DNA of 29,539 bases, from the IMG/VR virus record IMGVR_UViG_3300030107_005347, positions 1 through 29,539 of that record. The stretch is one strand, 5' to 3'. Below the pieces are notes generated by a model that saw only the letters and a program-made list of their open reading frames with translations, was not told where the DNA came from and did not search any database. The position numbers and the translations under genes are program-made. Source of the stretch: a virus. This document shows, one piece after another, positions 8,003-13,846 of this stretch. Position 1 is the stretch's first letter. Each line of letters begins with the position of its first letter.

Positions 8003-8069
8003 TATCTTTAGGCAAAAATGGCAGTTGGCAATCGTTACAGGGGATACAGGATTCGTAAAAGTTGTTCAT
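7905..8069 (-). CDS. 54-residue zinc-ribbon protein overlapping the next gene
   Basis: The ATG at 8069 overlaps the stop of the upstream loader gene (ATGA). The frame reads MNNFYESCIPCNDCQLPFL and then ENICPEC, giving a four-cysteine ribbon (CxxC...CxxC) within the first 31 residues. After that it runs as a charged tail in the frame that overlaps the 74-residue zinc-finger gene by 98 bases. The perfect cysteine spacing and the coupled start suggest at least residues 1-35 are real coding sequence. The tail may be a read-out of the wrong frame if a frameshift joins the two. Confidence 0.55.
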   Translation of the reverse strand: MNNFYESCIPCNDCQLPFLPKDNEENICPECTEINTYGYRTREEKEGANQSKAD

Positions 8070-8530
8070 AACTCTGGATCAATCATGTCCCTGCCGTAGA
8101 AGTAAACGTAATCCCTACCTCTGGCATCACGGGTAATCCTAAACTTACTGCCATTTTCCTCACCTTCATGTGGCATGGCATTAAGGCCCCTGTTCTTCCA
8201 GCCTTTCTCCTGTGCCCCTGCCATCAGCTTCTTGATAAAATCTGCTGGCATATCAACACGATCACTCTTGTGTTCTATCTGTGGTGCATCCTTCCACTGG
8301 CCCCCACGTTCCGTTGTGCCAGTAAGAGCCTTCTCACGGAAAATCTTTATCGTGGGATAAAACTCACACTCGGTCAGGCACCTCCGTGTGCCTTTTAAAA
8401 TAGCTTCCATGCTTAAATCACCGAGACTGTTCAGCCAAATCACTGTGAGTTGCTGTGTTGTTTCTTTCCTGAAGTTTTCACTGAATGACTTTAATGCCAC
8501 CAGTATTGCTTCTCTCGTTTTCTGCTCCAT
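8066..8530 (-). CDS. Putative replicative helicase loader (G39P / lambda P-like)
   Basis: This is a 154-residue protein starting at the ATG at 8530, which has an AGAGGTG ribosome site; the longer frame from 8563 lacks this. Its N-terminal region (SENFRKETTQQLTVIWLNSL, then SMEAILKGTRRCLTECEFYP and TIKIFREKA) has the pattern of phage helicase-loader N-terminal domains: a conserved Trp-Leu, a helical array, and an x-YPTIxxF segment. The C-terminus is basic. It directly follows and overlaps the replication initiator gene, the standard O-P order of lambdoid replication modules. Function is assigned from pattern and gene order. No replicative helicase gene is in the window. Confidence 0.65.
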   Translation of the reverse strand: MEQKTREAILVALKSFSENFRKETTQQLTVIWLNSLGDLSMEAILKGTRRCLTECEFYPTIKIFREKALTGTTERGGQWKDAPQIEHKSDRVDMPADFIKKLMAGAQEKGWKNRGLNAMPHEGEENGSKFRITRDARGRDYVYFYGRDMIDPEL

Positions 8531-9239
8531 GTTCACCTCTGCTTTTTTTGATTTCCTCATCAAGCCAAGACGTGTTCAATCTGGCACGTTCATCGGCTGA
8601 GAGATATTTAGGCTGGGTTTGTTTCTTAGGTTCAAATACTCCCTGCCATCCATTAATAAGTGATTCTTCTAATAGCTTGTTTGGATCATGCCCCTCATCT
8701 TTTAATTTCCCCAATTTTATTAACATCTTCTTTTCAGCAAATTCAGTCATCGGCTTTTTAACCTTTTTCCTGTGCTTTTTAAACTCGTCCCAAATTTCCA
8801 AATCTAACCAATGGGGGGTAGGGGGGTTTTTAATTATCTCTGTTAAATTATCTTTGTTATGGGTACGGTTGGAGTGTACCTCTGGGGTACGGTTGGTCTG
8901 TACGGTACGGTTGGAGTGTACGGTACTGCCCCCCAGCTTTTTGTATTCCGTCCACGTCATTGACCTAATATCTGCATCAGGGACAGTTATTTCATATTTA
9001 TATTTATTGTCGTGCCACTTCTTTAAAACCCATTTCAAAGATACCAATTCTGTAGTAACCTCTGACACTGTAGTAACCCTAATCCCTGTCTTTTTAGATA
9101 TTGACTCCCGGCTTGGAAAACATAAATTTGTGGTTTTGTTCCTAAAGCTAAACAATGCCAGTAAAACCTTAATCTGGTTTAAACTTAATCTTTTATCCTG
9201 AATTATCTCTGGGCAACAAATAATGACATTCTCACTCAT
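8478..9239 (-). CDS. Winged-helix replication initiator (lambda O / DnaT-like role)
   Basis: A 253-residue protein. Residues about 17-75 form a winged helix-turn-helix (LSLNQIKVLLALFSF, then PSRESISKKTGIRVTTVSEV) like phage replisome organisers. A short repetitive linker follows at about 105-127, where VHSNRT, VQTNRT and VHSNRT are encoded by DNA iterons, and then a basic C-terminal domain (IWDEFKKHRKKVKKPMTEFA) of the kind that contacts the loader or helicase. Having the origin iterons inside the gene, followed by AT-rich DNA and then the loader gene, matches the lambda O arrangement. The gene overlaps the HNH gene upstream and the loader gene downstream. Confidence 0.82.
   Translation of the reverse strand: MSENVIICCPEIIQDKRLSLNQIKVLLALFSFRNKTTNLCFPSRESISKKTGIRVTTVSEVTTELVSLKWVLKKWHDNKYKYEITVPDADIRSMTWTEYKKLGGSTVHSNRTVQTNRTPEVHSNRTHNKDNLTEIIKNPPTPHWLDLEIWDEFKKHRKKVKKPMTEFAEKKMLIKLGKLKDEGHDPNKLLEESLINGWQGVFEPKKQTQPKYLSADERARLNTSWLDEEIKKSRGEHGAENERSNTGGIKVIQ
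8813..8934. other. Candidate phage replication origin inside the initiator gene
   Basis: Three 17-bp direct repeats lie on the plus strand: GTACGGTTGGAGTGTAC at 8863-8879 and 8905-8921, and GTACGGTTGGTCTGTAC at 8887-8903. Their starts are 24 and 18 bp apart, and each is bounded by GTAC at both ends. They are followed, in the direction of the gene, by an AT-rich stretch (8827-8860), a likely melting region. The block is bounded by G-runs (two G6 tracts at 8813-8826) and a C6 tract at 8929-8934. The layout is that of the lambda origin within gene O. Replication activity itself is inferred. Confidence 0.72.
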
Positions 9240-9624
9240 TTACAAACTCCTCATAAGTCAGGTCACCTTTTTTCTGATTGCACGATTTACAACAACAAAC
9301 GAGGTTGTCTATCAAAAGCACTTCCTCTCGTGTTTTTAAAAGTCGTCTTGGTGTCTTATGATCTATATTCATCTCTTCTGGACTAATTAAAATTCCGCAG
9401 TAATGGCATTTGATTTTTGGTTCTTTATCACCATTTTGAGCAATGCACCAAAGCCTGATAATTGTTGTCCTTGGGTATCCCCCACGTCTGTAAAAGTATT
9501 TGTTTTTTTTCTTTTCAGCATGGTATCTTGCCTTGTCTTTGCAACTTCGATTGCAATATTTCTGGTTAGTTTCTTGGTACAGTTTTGGCTTGTAAAATTT
9601 TCCACAAAATTCACATCTCTTCAC
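9232..9624 (-). CDS. HNH endonuclease with N-terminal treble-clef zinc finger
   Basis: A 130-residue protein. An N-terminal CEFCGKFYKPKLYQETNQKY-C-x3-C finger is followed by a classical HNH core. In the core, CHYCG (about residue 74) is the first zinc pair, MNIDHKTPRRL carries the catalytic Asp-His, and DNLVCCCKSCNQKKGDLTYE carries the Asn and second Cys pair. HNH enzymes nick or cleave DNA; in phages they act as homing endonucleases, packaging cofactors or recombination nucleases. It overlaps its neighbours on both sides by a few bases and is not inserted in another gene, so a homing role is not obvious. Confidence 0.88.
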   Translation of the reverse strand: MKRCEFCGKFYKPKLYQETNQKYCNRSCKDKARYHAEKKKNKYFYRRGGYPRTTIIRLWCIAQNGDKEPKIKCHYCGILISPEEMNIDHKTPRRLLKTREEVLLIDNLVCCCKSCNQKKGDLTYEEFVNE

Positions 9625-9869
9625 TGAAGAGTCGGCCTTATTTGCTTGGAAATATCTTCTACTCGGTCATTATCTGACCGTCTTTCTAGCCACACGTCAG
9701 AGACTCGTTTGGCTTTAGAGTCTCTTAAACTGCGAGCAGCCGATTCTATTTTTTGTCTGAGATTATGATTTAGGATTCTGCTGACGGTGGATTGACTTTC
9801 CCCACAGGCATCAGCTACTTGTTTGAGGGTAACTCCTATTTCCCGAAGTTCTTTTTTAAGATCATCCAT
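9621..9869 (-). CDS. Lone LacI-type HTH regulator, first gene of the early operon
   Basis: An 82-residue protein. Residues about 13-45 (VTLKQVADACGESQSTVSRI, then LNHNLRQKIESAARSL) are an excellent match to the LacI-family DNA-binding headpiece, including the hinge-proximal helix. The sugar-binding domain of LacI proteins is absent, replaced by a basic and charged tail. It is the first gene behind a strong promoter, with a GGAG ribosome site and a 15-bp palindrome in its leader, so autoregulation of the early operon, in a Cro-like or repressor role, is the simplest inference. Confidence 0.85.
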   Translation of the reverse strand: MDDLKKELREIGVTLKQVADACGESQSTVSRILNHNLRQKIESAARSLRDSKAKRVSDVWLERRSDNDRVEDISKQIRPTLQ

Positions 9870-9887
9870 GATCTACTCCTGTTGTTT

Positions 9888-9902
9888 AATGTCTTTGACA
9901 TT
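9888..9902. promoter_or_regulatory. Operator-like palindrome AATGTC-TTT-GACATT
   Basis: A perfect inverted repeat with 6-bp arms and a 3-bp centre lies between the early promoter and the start codon of the HTH regulator. Short palindromes in leaders are typical operators, and the adjacent regulator is the natural candidate ligand. It could also form a weak hairpin in the mRNA. Binding is inferred. Confidence 0.45.
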
Positions 9903-9957
9903 GAGGTTTGGTGTGCAATACTTATCTAAACTTTAATTGCCCGTTACGTTACAACAT

Positions 9958-9986
9958 ATTTTGCACGAAAATGTAAACAGTGTCAA
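9958..9986 (-). promoter_or_regulatory. Sigma70-type early promoter
   Basis: On the minus strand a perfect -35 TTGACA (9981-9986) is separated by exactly 17 bp from a -10 CAAAAT (9958-9963), four of six matches to consensus. It is in the only gap upstream of the early operon and reads toward it. The leader between it and the regulator ATG (9869) holds the 15-bp palindrome. Confidence 0.65.
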
Positions 9987-10014
9987 TAATTAATTTACTA
10001 TATCCTAAATCAAT

Positions 10015-11175
10015 TCACAAATTAGCTTCAATTTGTTTCCTGATCTCTGAATCATCAGGAGTATAATAGCCTATTGTTGTGGCTGGCTTTTTGTGGTTGG
10101 CAAGTATTTGCACCTGAGCCACTGAGGTGCCCCTGTCAAGAAGTCTTGAAATTACTGTAGCACGGAACCCATGAGTACGTTTCCCTTCAATACCGAGTGA
10201 TCTGAGGTTTTTATCGAACACTCTGCCGAAAGTCTGCACGTTATTCCACTGAAGTTCACCGAAACCGTCATCTAAATACCAAATCTCCCCCGGCTTTCTT
10301 TCTTCAAAATCTTTTTCCAGAAATTCAACCAGTTCAGTTTTGGCTATCGGAATATATGCCTCGTCACGGGTCTTAACTTTAAACCCTGCTTCTGGCACAT
10401 CTGCTATCAGGAAATTTTTATGTTTCAAGCTAATCCTGTTAAGTGGCAGACATCGCAACTCCCCGGCCCTCAGCCCGGTGTACCTGAACATATAAAAGGC
10501 CCTTCTTTGATTGATGGCAGATACAAGGTTTCTTTCTGTATCAGGGTTTTCAATCCTTTTCTCAATCAATGCCAGCAGGTCATCCATCTGCTGCTGGGAA
10601 AAGACCTTCGGCTTTTTTGCTGTAGCCCGTGCCCTCTCCAGCTTATAACGACGGGGTGCTATCCCCTGCTCGTCACACCAGTTGAAGAATATCTGGCATG
10701 CCTGAATGTTTGAATTGATCGAGTGATCTGTGATCCCCCTGTTCCTGAGATATTTCAATAAATTTCCTGCCAGCTTTTCGGGTGGGTTTTTAATATCAAA
10801 ATTCCCCACTGCCAGCAATAAATAATTTAATGATCTGGCATATTCCTTAACAGTTTTTCCAGATCGACTGTCAGAAATCTGGTCAAGGTATCTCTGGATA
10901 ATATCCTTAGCTGTGTTATTATCGGCTGGGTTTTTCTTTGTCCCAGCTTTTTCCAGTTCGGCTTTTTTCTTATCGTATAATTCACTTAGCTTTTTTGCTT
11001 GTTGTAAATCCGATCTTCTGTGCCTTCGTTTTTTGCCATCTTCCCATTCAAGGTTTTCGAAAGATATTAAATCCCTTGTTATAGGGTTTCCACTTGGAAG
11101 CACAAAATCATGGAACCTGCCAAGATACATCTGCCTTTTTTCATCGTAGAAAGTCTTTTCAATTCTTTTACCCAT
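10015..11175 (-). CDS. int: Tyrosine-family phage integrase
   Basis: A 386-residue site-specific recombinase. The catalytic set is visible: Arg236 (RYTGLRAGELR), a lysine in the beta-hairpin (about residues 266-269, FKVKTRDEAYIP), His335-x-x-Arg338 (THGFRAT), His361 and the nucleophile Tyr370 or 371 (NHKKPATTIGYYT). Residues about 85-185 form the SAM-like core-binding domain and residues 1-60 a small arm-binding domain. I place the start at 11175 because a very strong AAGGGGGAG ribosome site precedes that ATG; the longer frame from 11247 lacks one. It would integrate and excise the phage genome, which points to a temperate lifestyle. No attP core could be identified. Confidence 0.93.
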   Translation of the reverse strand: MGKRIEKTFYDEKRQMYLGRFHDFVLPSGNPITRDLISFENLEWEDGKKRRHRRSDLQQAKKLSELYDKKKAELEKAGTKKNPADNNTAKDIIQRYLDQISDSRSGKTVKEYARSLNYLLLAVGNFDIKNPPEKLAGNLLKYLRNRGITDHSINSNIQACQIFFNWCDEQGIAPRRYKLERARATAKKPKVFSQQQMDDLLALIEKRIENPDTERNLVSAINQRRAFYMFRYTGLRAGELRCLPLNRISLKHKNFLIADVPEAGFKVKTRDEAYIPIAKTELVEFLEKDFEERKPGEIWYLDDGFGELQWNNVQTFGRVFDKNLRSLGIEGKRTHGFRATVISRLLDRGTSVAQVQILANHKKPATTIGYYTPDDSEIRKQIEANL

Positions 11176-11210
11176 TCTCCCCCTTATTTGCTTAAAAATT
11201 ATATTATAAA

Positions 11211-11408
11211 CTAGATATTTTCTTTCGGCTTTTCTCGTTCCACACATTCACGGATTGCCTTTTCTACAAATCCCTGAAACGAAACTTTGAACCCAACCTT
11301 CTGACTAAAATCCGGCAGGACTTTCCTGACTTGTTCTGCCAGTTCATATTCAACCCTGCAATGGGTCATTTTTTCTTTTGGCTTTTTAACTTCGGCTTTA
11401 TTTTTCAT
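11211..11408 (-). CDS. Ribbon-helix-helix-like small DNA-binding protein
   Basis: A 65-residue basic protein. After a Lys-rich arm it reads MTHCRVEYELAEQVRKVL and then GFKVSFQGFVEKAIRECVER: a strand, a helix, a turn with G-x-x-x-S, and a second helix, as in CopG/MetJ-type ribbon-helix-helix regulators. It lies 35 bases upstream of the integrase start on the same strand, with its own AAAGGAG ribosome site, so it could be an excisionase-like directionality factor or a repressor of the integrase operon. Fold assignment is by pattern only. Confidence 0.65.
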   Translation of the reverse strand: MKNKAEVKKPKEKMTHCRVEYELAEQVRKVLPDFSQKVGFKVSFQGFVEKAIRECVEREKPKENI

Positions 11409-11454
11409 TGCTCTCCTTTATTTATTTATGATATGCTGAATTACCTACCATAAA

Positions 11455-11475
11455 ACCTCATTTGGTAGTGTTAAA
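11455..11475 (-). promoter_or_regulatory. Repeated leader element, copy A
   Basis: On the minus strand TTTAACACTACC is followed by AAATGAGGT. It is one of four near-identical copies (others at 11879-11900, 12931-12952 and 14967-14988). This copy is followed by a nine-codon frame (MVGNSAYHK) and then the RHH gene. A TTGACA lies a short distance upstream. The 3' part supplies a GAGG ribosome site; the conserved TTTAACACT part could be a promoter element or regulator site. Confidence 0.55.
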
Positions 11476-11540
11476 TCCCCGGCCTTTGTCAAGCTAGTGG
11501 CACGATGAGGGCCGGGACCAAACTCACCGTGCCAGCATGT

Positions 11541-11873
11541 TTATTTCCCGGCCTTTTCTTTGTGGTATGTTTCCCAATATTCGTTCTCGATATTGTCATT
11601 TTCCTGCCACTCAGGGGTCCCGTATTCAGGGACAGCACCAGTCTCATCAATTAACTCATCAAATTGATATGGCAGGACAGCCAGTTTATTTTTAATGGTG
11701 TGGGAATCTTCCATGATTATATCTGTAAGATTTTGCCTTAACTCCTCTTCAGTTTTCCCATCACCCATGCTTTCCATTAGCCAATCAATTCTCCTTTTAA
11801 ATACAGGGTTTTTCATTGTTGAAACTCTAATCCCCATTTTTTCGGCTAATGCTATTGTGTCTTTTCTATTCAT
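11541..11873 (-). CDS. Hypothetical 110-residue protein
   Basis: I do not recognise this protein. The N-terminal third looks helical and basic (NRKDTIALAEKMGIRVSTMK, then PVFKRRIDWLMESMGDG). The rest is strongly acidic, with a C-terminal DNIENEYWETYHKEKAGK tail. No cysteines, catalytic motifs or membrane segments are visible. It is the last gene of the minus-strand accessory block. It has its own copy of the repeated leader directly upstream, giving the GAGG ribosome site for this ATG. Confidence 0.7.
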   Translation of the reverse strand: MNRKDTIALAEKMGIRVSTMKNPVFKRRIDWLMESMGDGKTEEELRQNLTDIIMEDSHTIKNKLAVLPYQFDELIDETGAVPEYGTPEWQENDNIENEYWETYHKEKAGK

Positions 11874-11878
11874 TTTTT

Positions 11879-11900
11879 ACCTCATTTAATTAGTGTTAAA
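11879..11900 (-). promoter_or_regulatory. Repeated leader element, copy B
   Basis: TTTAACACTAAT then TAAATGAGGT on the minus strand, ending six bases before the ATG at 11873. It is nearly identical to the copies at 12931 and 14967. A GC-rich stem-loop lies just upstream (11916-11952). Confidence 0.6.
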
Positions 11901-11915
11901 AGATGGCAGAATTAC

Positions 11916-11952
11916 CATCATCGGGGGCACCCAAAATGCCCCCTGTGATGAT
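11916..11952 (-). other. GC-rich stem-loop after the 53-residue gene
   Basis: GGGGGCA (11923-11929) pairs perfectly with TGCCCCC (11937-11943), and ATCATC/GATGAT extends the stem outward. It begins at the stop codon of the 53-residue gene. No T-run follows on the minus strand, so it may act as an mRNA 3' end stabiliser or a weak terminator rather than a standard intrinsic terminator. Confidence 0.55.
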
Positions 11953-12113
11953 TACTCTTCTTGGTCGGATTCATTGTTTAATAACCATTCATTCATTCCT
12001 ATTTCAAATCCTATTGGATCACCTTGACGGAATAATATGCCATAATTAGGGGCATCATAAATACCCTCTAAATAATCCATGTATGCTGTTTCTTCTTTTG
12101 TAAAATAACTCAT
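11952..12113 (-). CDS. Hypothetical acidic 53-residue protein
   Basis: This short frame begins MSYFTKEETAYMDYLEGIYD and ends NNESDQEE. It is acidic and aromatic-rich, with no cysteines or membrane segment. The ATG at 12113 has an AAAGGGG ribosome site and follows the stop of the DUF6573-like gene by 12 bases, so the two are probably translated from one mRNA. A stem-loop sits at its stop codon. I know no family for it; the good ribosome site and placement support it being real. Confidence 0.65.
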   Translation of the reverse strand: MSYFTKEETAYMDYLEGIYDAPNYGILFRQGDPIGFEIGMNEWLLNNESDQEE

Positions 12114-12125
12114 ATTTACCCCTTT

Positions 12126-12599
12126 CTAATCTTCATTTGGTTGCATTATTGTTATAACTGGTTCGGCATTATCACCGGGGCCAATGTTAATTTTAAGAGT
12201 CGTTAGTTTTGCCCCTGTAAAATCATCAATTTCGGTAATAGTTTCGGCTTTTGTGTCTTTGGGTATTACATTTAATTGATATAATAAATCTTCGGACTGT
12301 TCCCGTGAAGATTTTATTTTCCAATGTGCCATAAAAAGCACATCCCACAGTCTGCCATCTATGCTTTGACCAAACCCCTGCTCTGATTCTTCGGGCCAGT
12401 CTATGCACTCTTCCCACACGGACCGGGTAACTGCCACCGGGAAAACAAACCCGGCTTCACGTGCCATCTCTGACACATCAACTAGCACCCCATCACTCAA
12501 AGCATCTGCTCTTGTGTAAATGCTGATTGGAGGACCGAAAAAATCTTCTATTGTTTTGGCTTTTTGAGTTTCGGCTTTTTCACTTTTGATATTTTCCAT
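12126..12599 (-). CDS. DUF6573-like phage/plasmid protein
   Basis: A 157-residue protein. The core (PPISIYTRADALSDGVLVDV, then SEMAREAGFVFPVAVTRSVW) matches, from memory, the DUF6573 family found on phages, plasmids and conjugative elements. The family's function is not known to me. I chose the ATG at 12599 because AAATGAGGTG lies just upstream; a longer frame from 12635 has no such site. The leader is a partial version of the repeated element, and an intrinsic terminator lies between it and the upstream gene. It forms part of an accessory block with the AAA+ ATPase. Confidence 0.75.
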   Translation of the reverse strand: MENIKSEKAETQKAKTIEDFFGPPISIYTRADALSDGVLVDVSEMAREAGFVFPVAVTRSVWEECIDWPEESEQGFGQSIDGRLWDVLFMAHWKIKSSREQSEDLLYQLNVIPKDTKAETITEIDDFTGAKLTTLKINIGPGDNAEPVITIMQPNED

Positions 12600-12666
12600 T
12601 TTCACCTCATTTGGTTTTGTTTGAATTTGGGCCATTTTTGGCCCGGATGCAGCACCATGCCAGCAT

Positions 12667-12692
12667 CAAAAGACCCCCATAAAACGGGGGCC
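12667..12692 (-). terminator. Intrinsic terminator after the PETSS-type gene
   Basis: On the minus strand CCCCC, a seven-base loop and GGGGG are followed by TCTTTT. The stem is at 12674-12678/12686-12690 and the T-rich run at 12668-12673. It lies 21 bases after the stop of the gene at 12713-12925 and before the DUF6573-like gene. Confidence 0.65.
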
Positions 12693-12712
12693 TTAAGCTG
12701 ATAACTTGTTAC

Positions 12713-12925
12713 TTAATAACTGTCAAAACCGTCAAACCAAGGGCCACAAGTTTTAGTACGTTGTTTCCCTGTTGACGTTGTGCATGTTTTGCTGGACGTT
12801 TCAGGGTCTTGACAGTGGTTCATTGCCTGTTGTTTAGTCAGGCCCTTTTTAATGGTTCTGGACGGTATATTGTCATTAAAGTATTGTCTTATAATCTTAT
12901 ACCTTTTTTTGTTACTTCCGAACAT
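12713..12925 (-). CDS. Conserved small phage protein (PETSS family)
   Basis: A 70-residue basic protein: KRYKIIRQYFNDNIPSRTIK, then KGLTKQQAMNHCQDPETSSK and a C-terminal GPWFDGFDSY. I recognise the pattern sRTI-x-x-GLT-x-x-x-A-x-x-HC-x-DPETSS...GPWFDG as a small protein family of unknown function that recurs in phages of diverse hosts. It contains three cysteines but no clear zinc motif. It has its own leader copy (12931-12952) and is flanked by two terminator hairpins, so it is probably a single-gene transcription unit. Confidence 0.75.
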   Translation of the reverse strand: MFGSNKKRYKIIRQYFNDNIPSRTIKKGLTKQQAMNHCQDPETSSKTCTTSTGKQRTKTCGPWFDGFDSY

Positions 12926-12930
12926 TTAGC

Positions 12931-12952
12931 ACCTCATTTTATTAGTGTTAAA
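12931..12952 (-). promoter_or_regulatory. Repeated leader element, copy D
   Basis: TTTAACACTAAT then AAAATGAGGT on the minus strand, five bases before the ATG at 12925. It is preceded by a terminator hairpin (12958-12982). Confidence 0.6.
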
Positions 12953-12957
12953 TTGTC

Positions 12958-12982
12958 TTTAAAACGGCCCTAGTGGAGCCGT
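12958..12982 (-). terminator. Intrinsic terminator after the VWA-like gene
   Basis: On the minus strand ACGGC (12978-12982), a nine-base loop and GCCGT (12964-12968) are followed by TTTTAAAG. It lies downstream of the gene at 13040-13846. Part of it (12964-12978) is nearly repeated at 13024-13038 as ACGGCCCTGATGGAG. Confidence 0.55.
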
Positions 12983-12986
12983 AGTA

Positions 12987-13001
12987 TTTACACTATGTAA
13001 A
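12987..13001. promoter_or_regulatory. Operator-like palindrome TTTACA-CTA-TGTAAA
   Basis: A perfect inverted repeat with 6-bp arms lies in the 114-bp gap between the VWA-like gene and the PETSS-type gene. It is close to two copies of an ACGGCCCT...TGGAG repeat and is distinct from the palindrome at 9888-9902. A regulator-binding role is inferred. Confidence 0.4.
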
Positions 13002-13039
13002 CACTAACAGGACCATATTATATACGGCCCTGATGGAGT

Positions 13040-13846
13040 TTACTTAGTTATTTTCTGAAATAAATCATCTATTTCGTTTTCATCAAATGTAATAGAATTA
13101 ATATCAATAAATTTGCCAGTTTTTGCATGTTCAGGTAGCCAATCAGCATTCCCATAAGCATGCTTAGTCATACAAGGATTAAACATTTCAGTAAGTCTAA
13201 AACCGAACCGTCTTAGCATACTTGGATGAGCCATAATAAAAGCAAGTCTATCTAATTCTATATGGTCTTGATAATCTTTTATCGTTACTTCGAAATATTC
13301 TTTATTTAATTTTTTCCCAGCTTTTTTATTAGAGCTGGAATAAGCCACAAGTTTTACTCTATACCCATTATTTTCTAGATTATCAATATTAGATAAAATT
13401 CTGGCACCACGTTTTATAATTTGTGTCGGTTTTTTCTTATAAGAATAAGAATAAGAATAAAAGACCTTAACAAATTTTTGACCGTCTTGCTTTATATAAT
13501 CATAGCTAATCATGTTTTCAGGGTCATTAGATAAAAACCTATCAATGCTTGGTTCATCACCTGAAACATCAAAAACCTGATTTATTAGAGGTGCCTGAGC
13601 CTGTTCTATATTATCTAATTCTTTTTTCATTTTCTTGACCCCTTCAGGAAAGCCATTTTCTAGAATTTCGAGTGCATGTTCGAAACTATCGGACCCGGTC
13701 CATTTAGGGTCCTTATACTGTGAAGCCTTTTCATATATTCCAGCTTCACAGTCTTTTAAAAACTTTTTGCTTAAAGGGGTTTTTGCAGTTTCGATAAACT
13801 CATCAAAACTAAAGTATTTTTTAATATCTGCATTTTTTATAGTCAT
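13040..13846 (-). CDS. VWA-like partner of the AAA+ ATPase (DUF7192-like)
   Basis: A 268-residue protein. The C-terminal half resembles a von Willebrand A-like fold as found in MoxR partners: RGARILSNIDNLENNGYRVK, then LVAYSSSNKK, then LDRLAFIMAHPSMLRRFGFR. The metal-binding DxSxS motif is missing. The N-terminal third (FDEFIETAKTPLS, WTGSDSFEHALEILENGFPE) matches, from memory, a phage family called DUF7192. The gene overlaps the ATPase gene by four bases, as expected for a functional pair, and has an AAGGGG ribosome site. A YSYSYSY run is encoded by a hexanucleotide repeat near 13437-13460. Assignment rests on pattern and partner. Confidence 0.65.
   Translation of the reverse strand: MTIKNADIKKYFSFDEFIETAKTPLSKKFLKDCEAGIYEKASQYKDPKWTGSDSFEHALEILENGFPEGVKKMKKELDNIEQAQAPLINQVFDVSGDEPSIDRFLSNDPENMISYDYIKQDGQKFVKVFYSYSYSYKKKPTQIIKRGARILSNIDNLENNGYRVKLVAYSSSNKKAGKKLNKEYFEVTIKDYQDHIELDRLAFIMAHPSMLRRFGFRLTEMFNPCMTKHAYGNADWLPEHAKTGKFIDINSITFDENEIDDLFQKITK

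Noticed and set aside
8485-9201. 238-codon open frame on the plus strand
   Set aside because: It lies entirely antisense to the initiator gene, its product is low-complexity Ser/Leu/Phe with no recognisable domain, and the minus-strand gene has clear motifs and coupled neighbours.
9870-10014. Possible attP core next to the integrase
   Set aside because: The gap contains short inverted repeats but no tRNA 3' end or other recognisable attachment core, so an attachment site cannot be supported.
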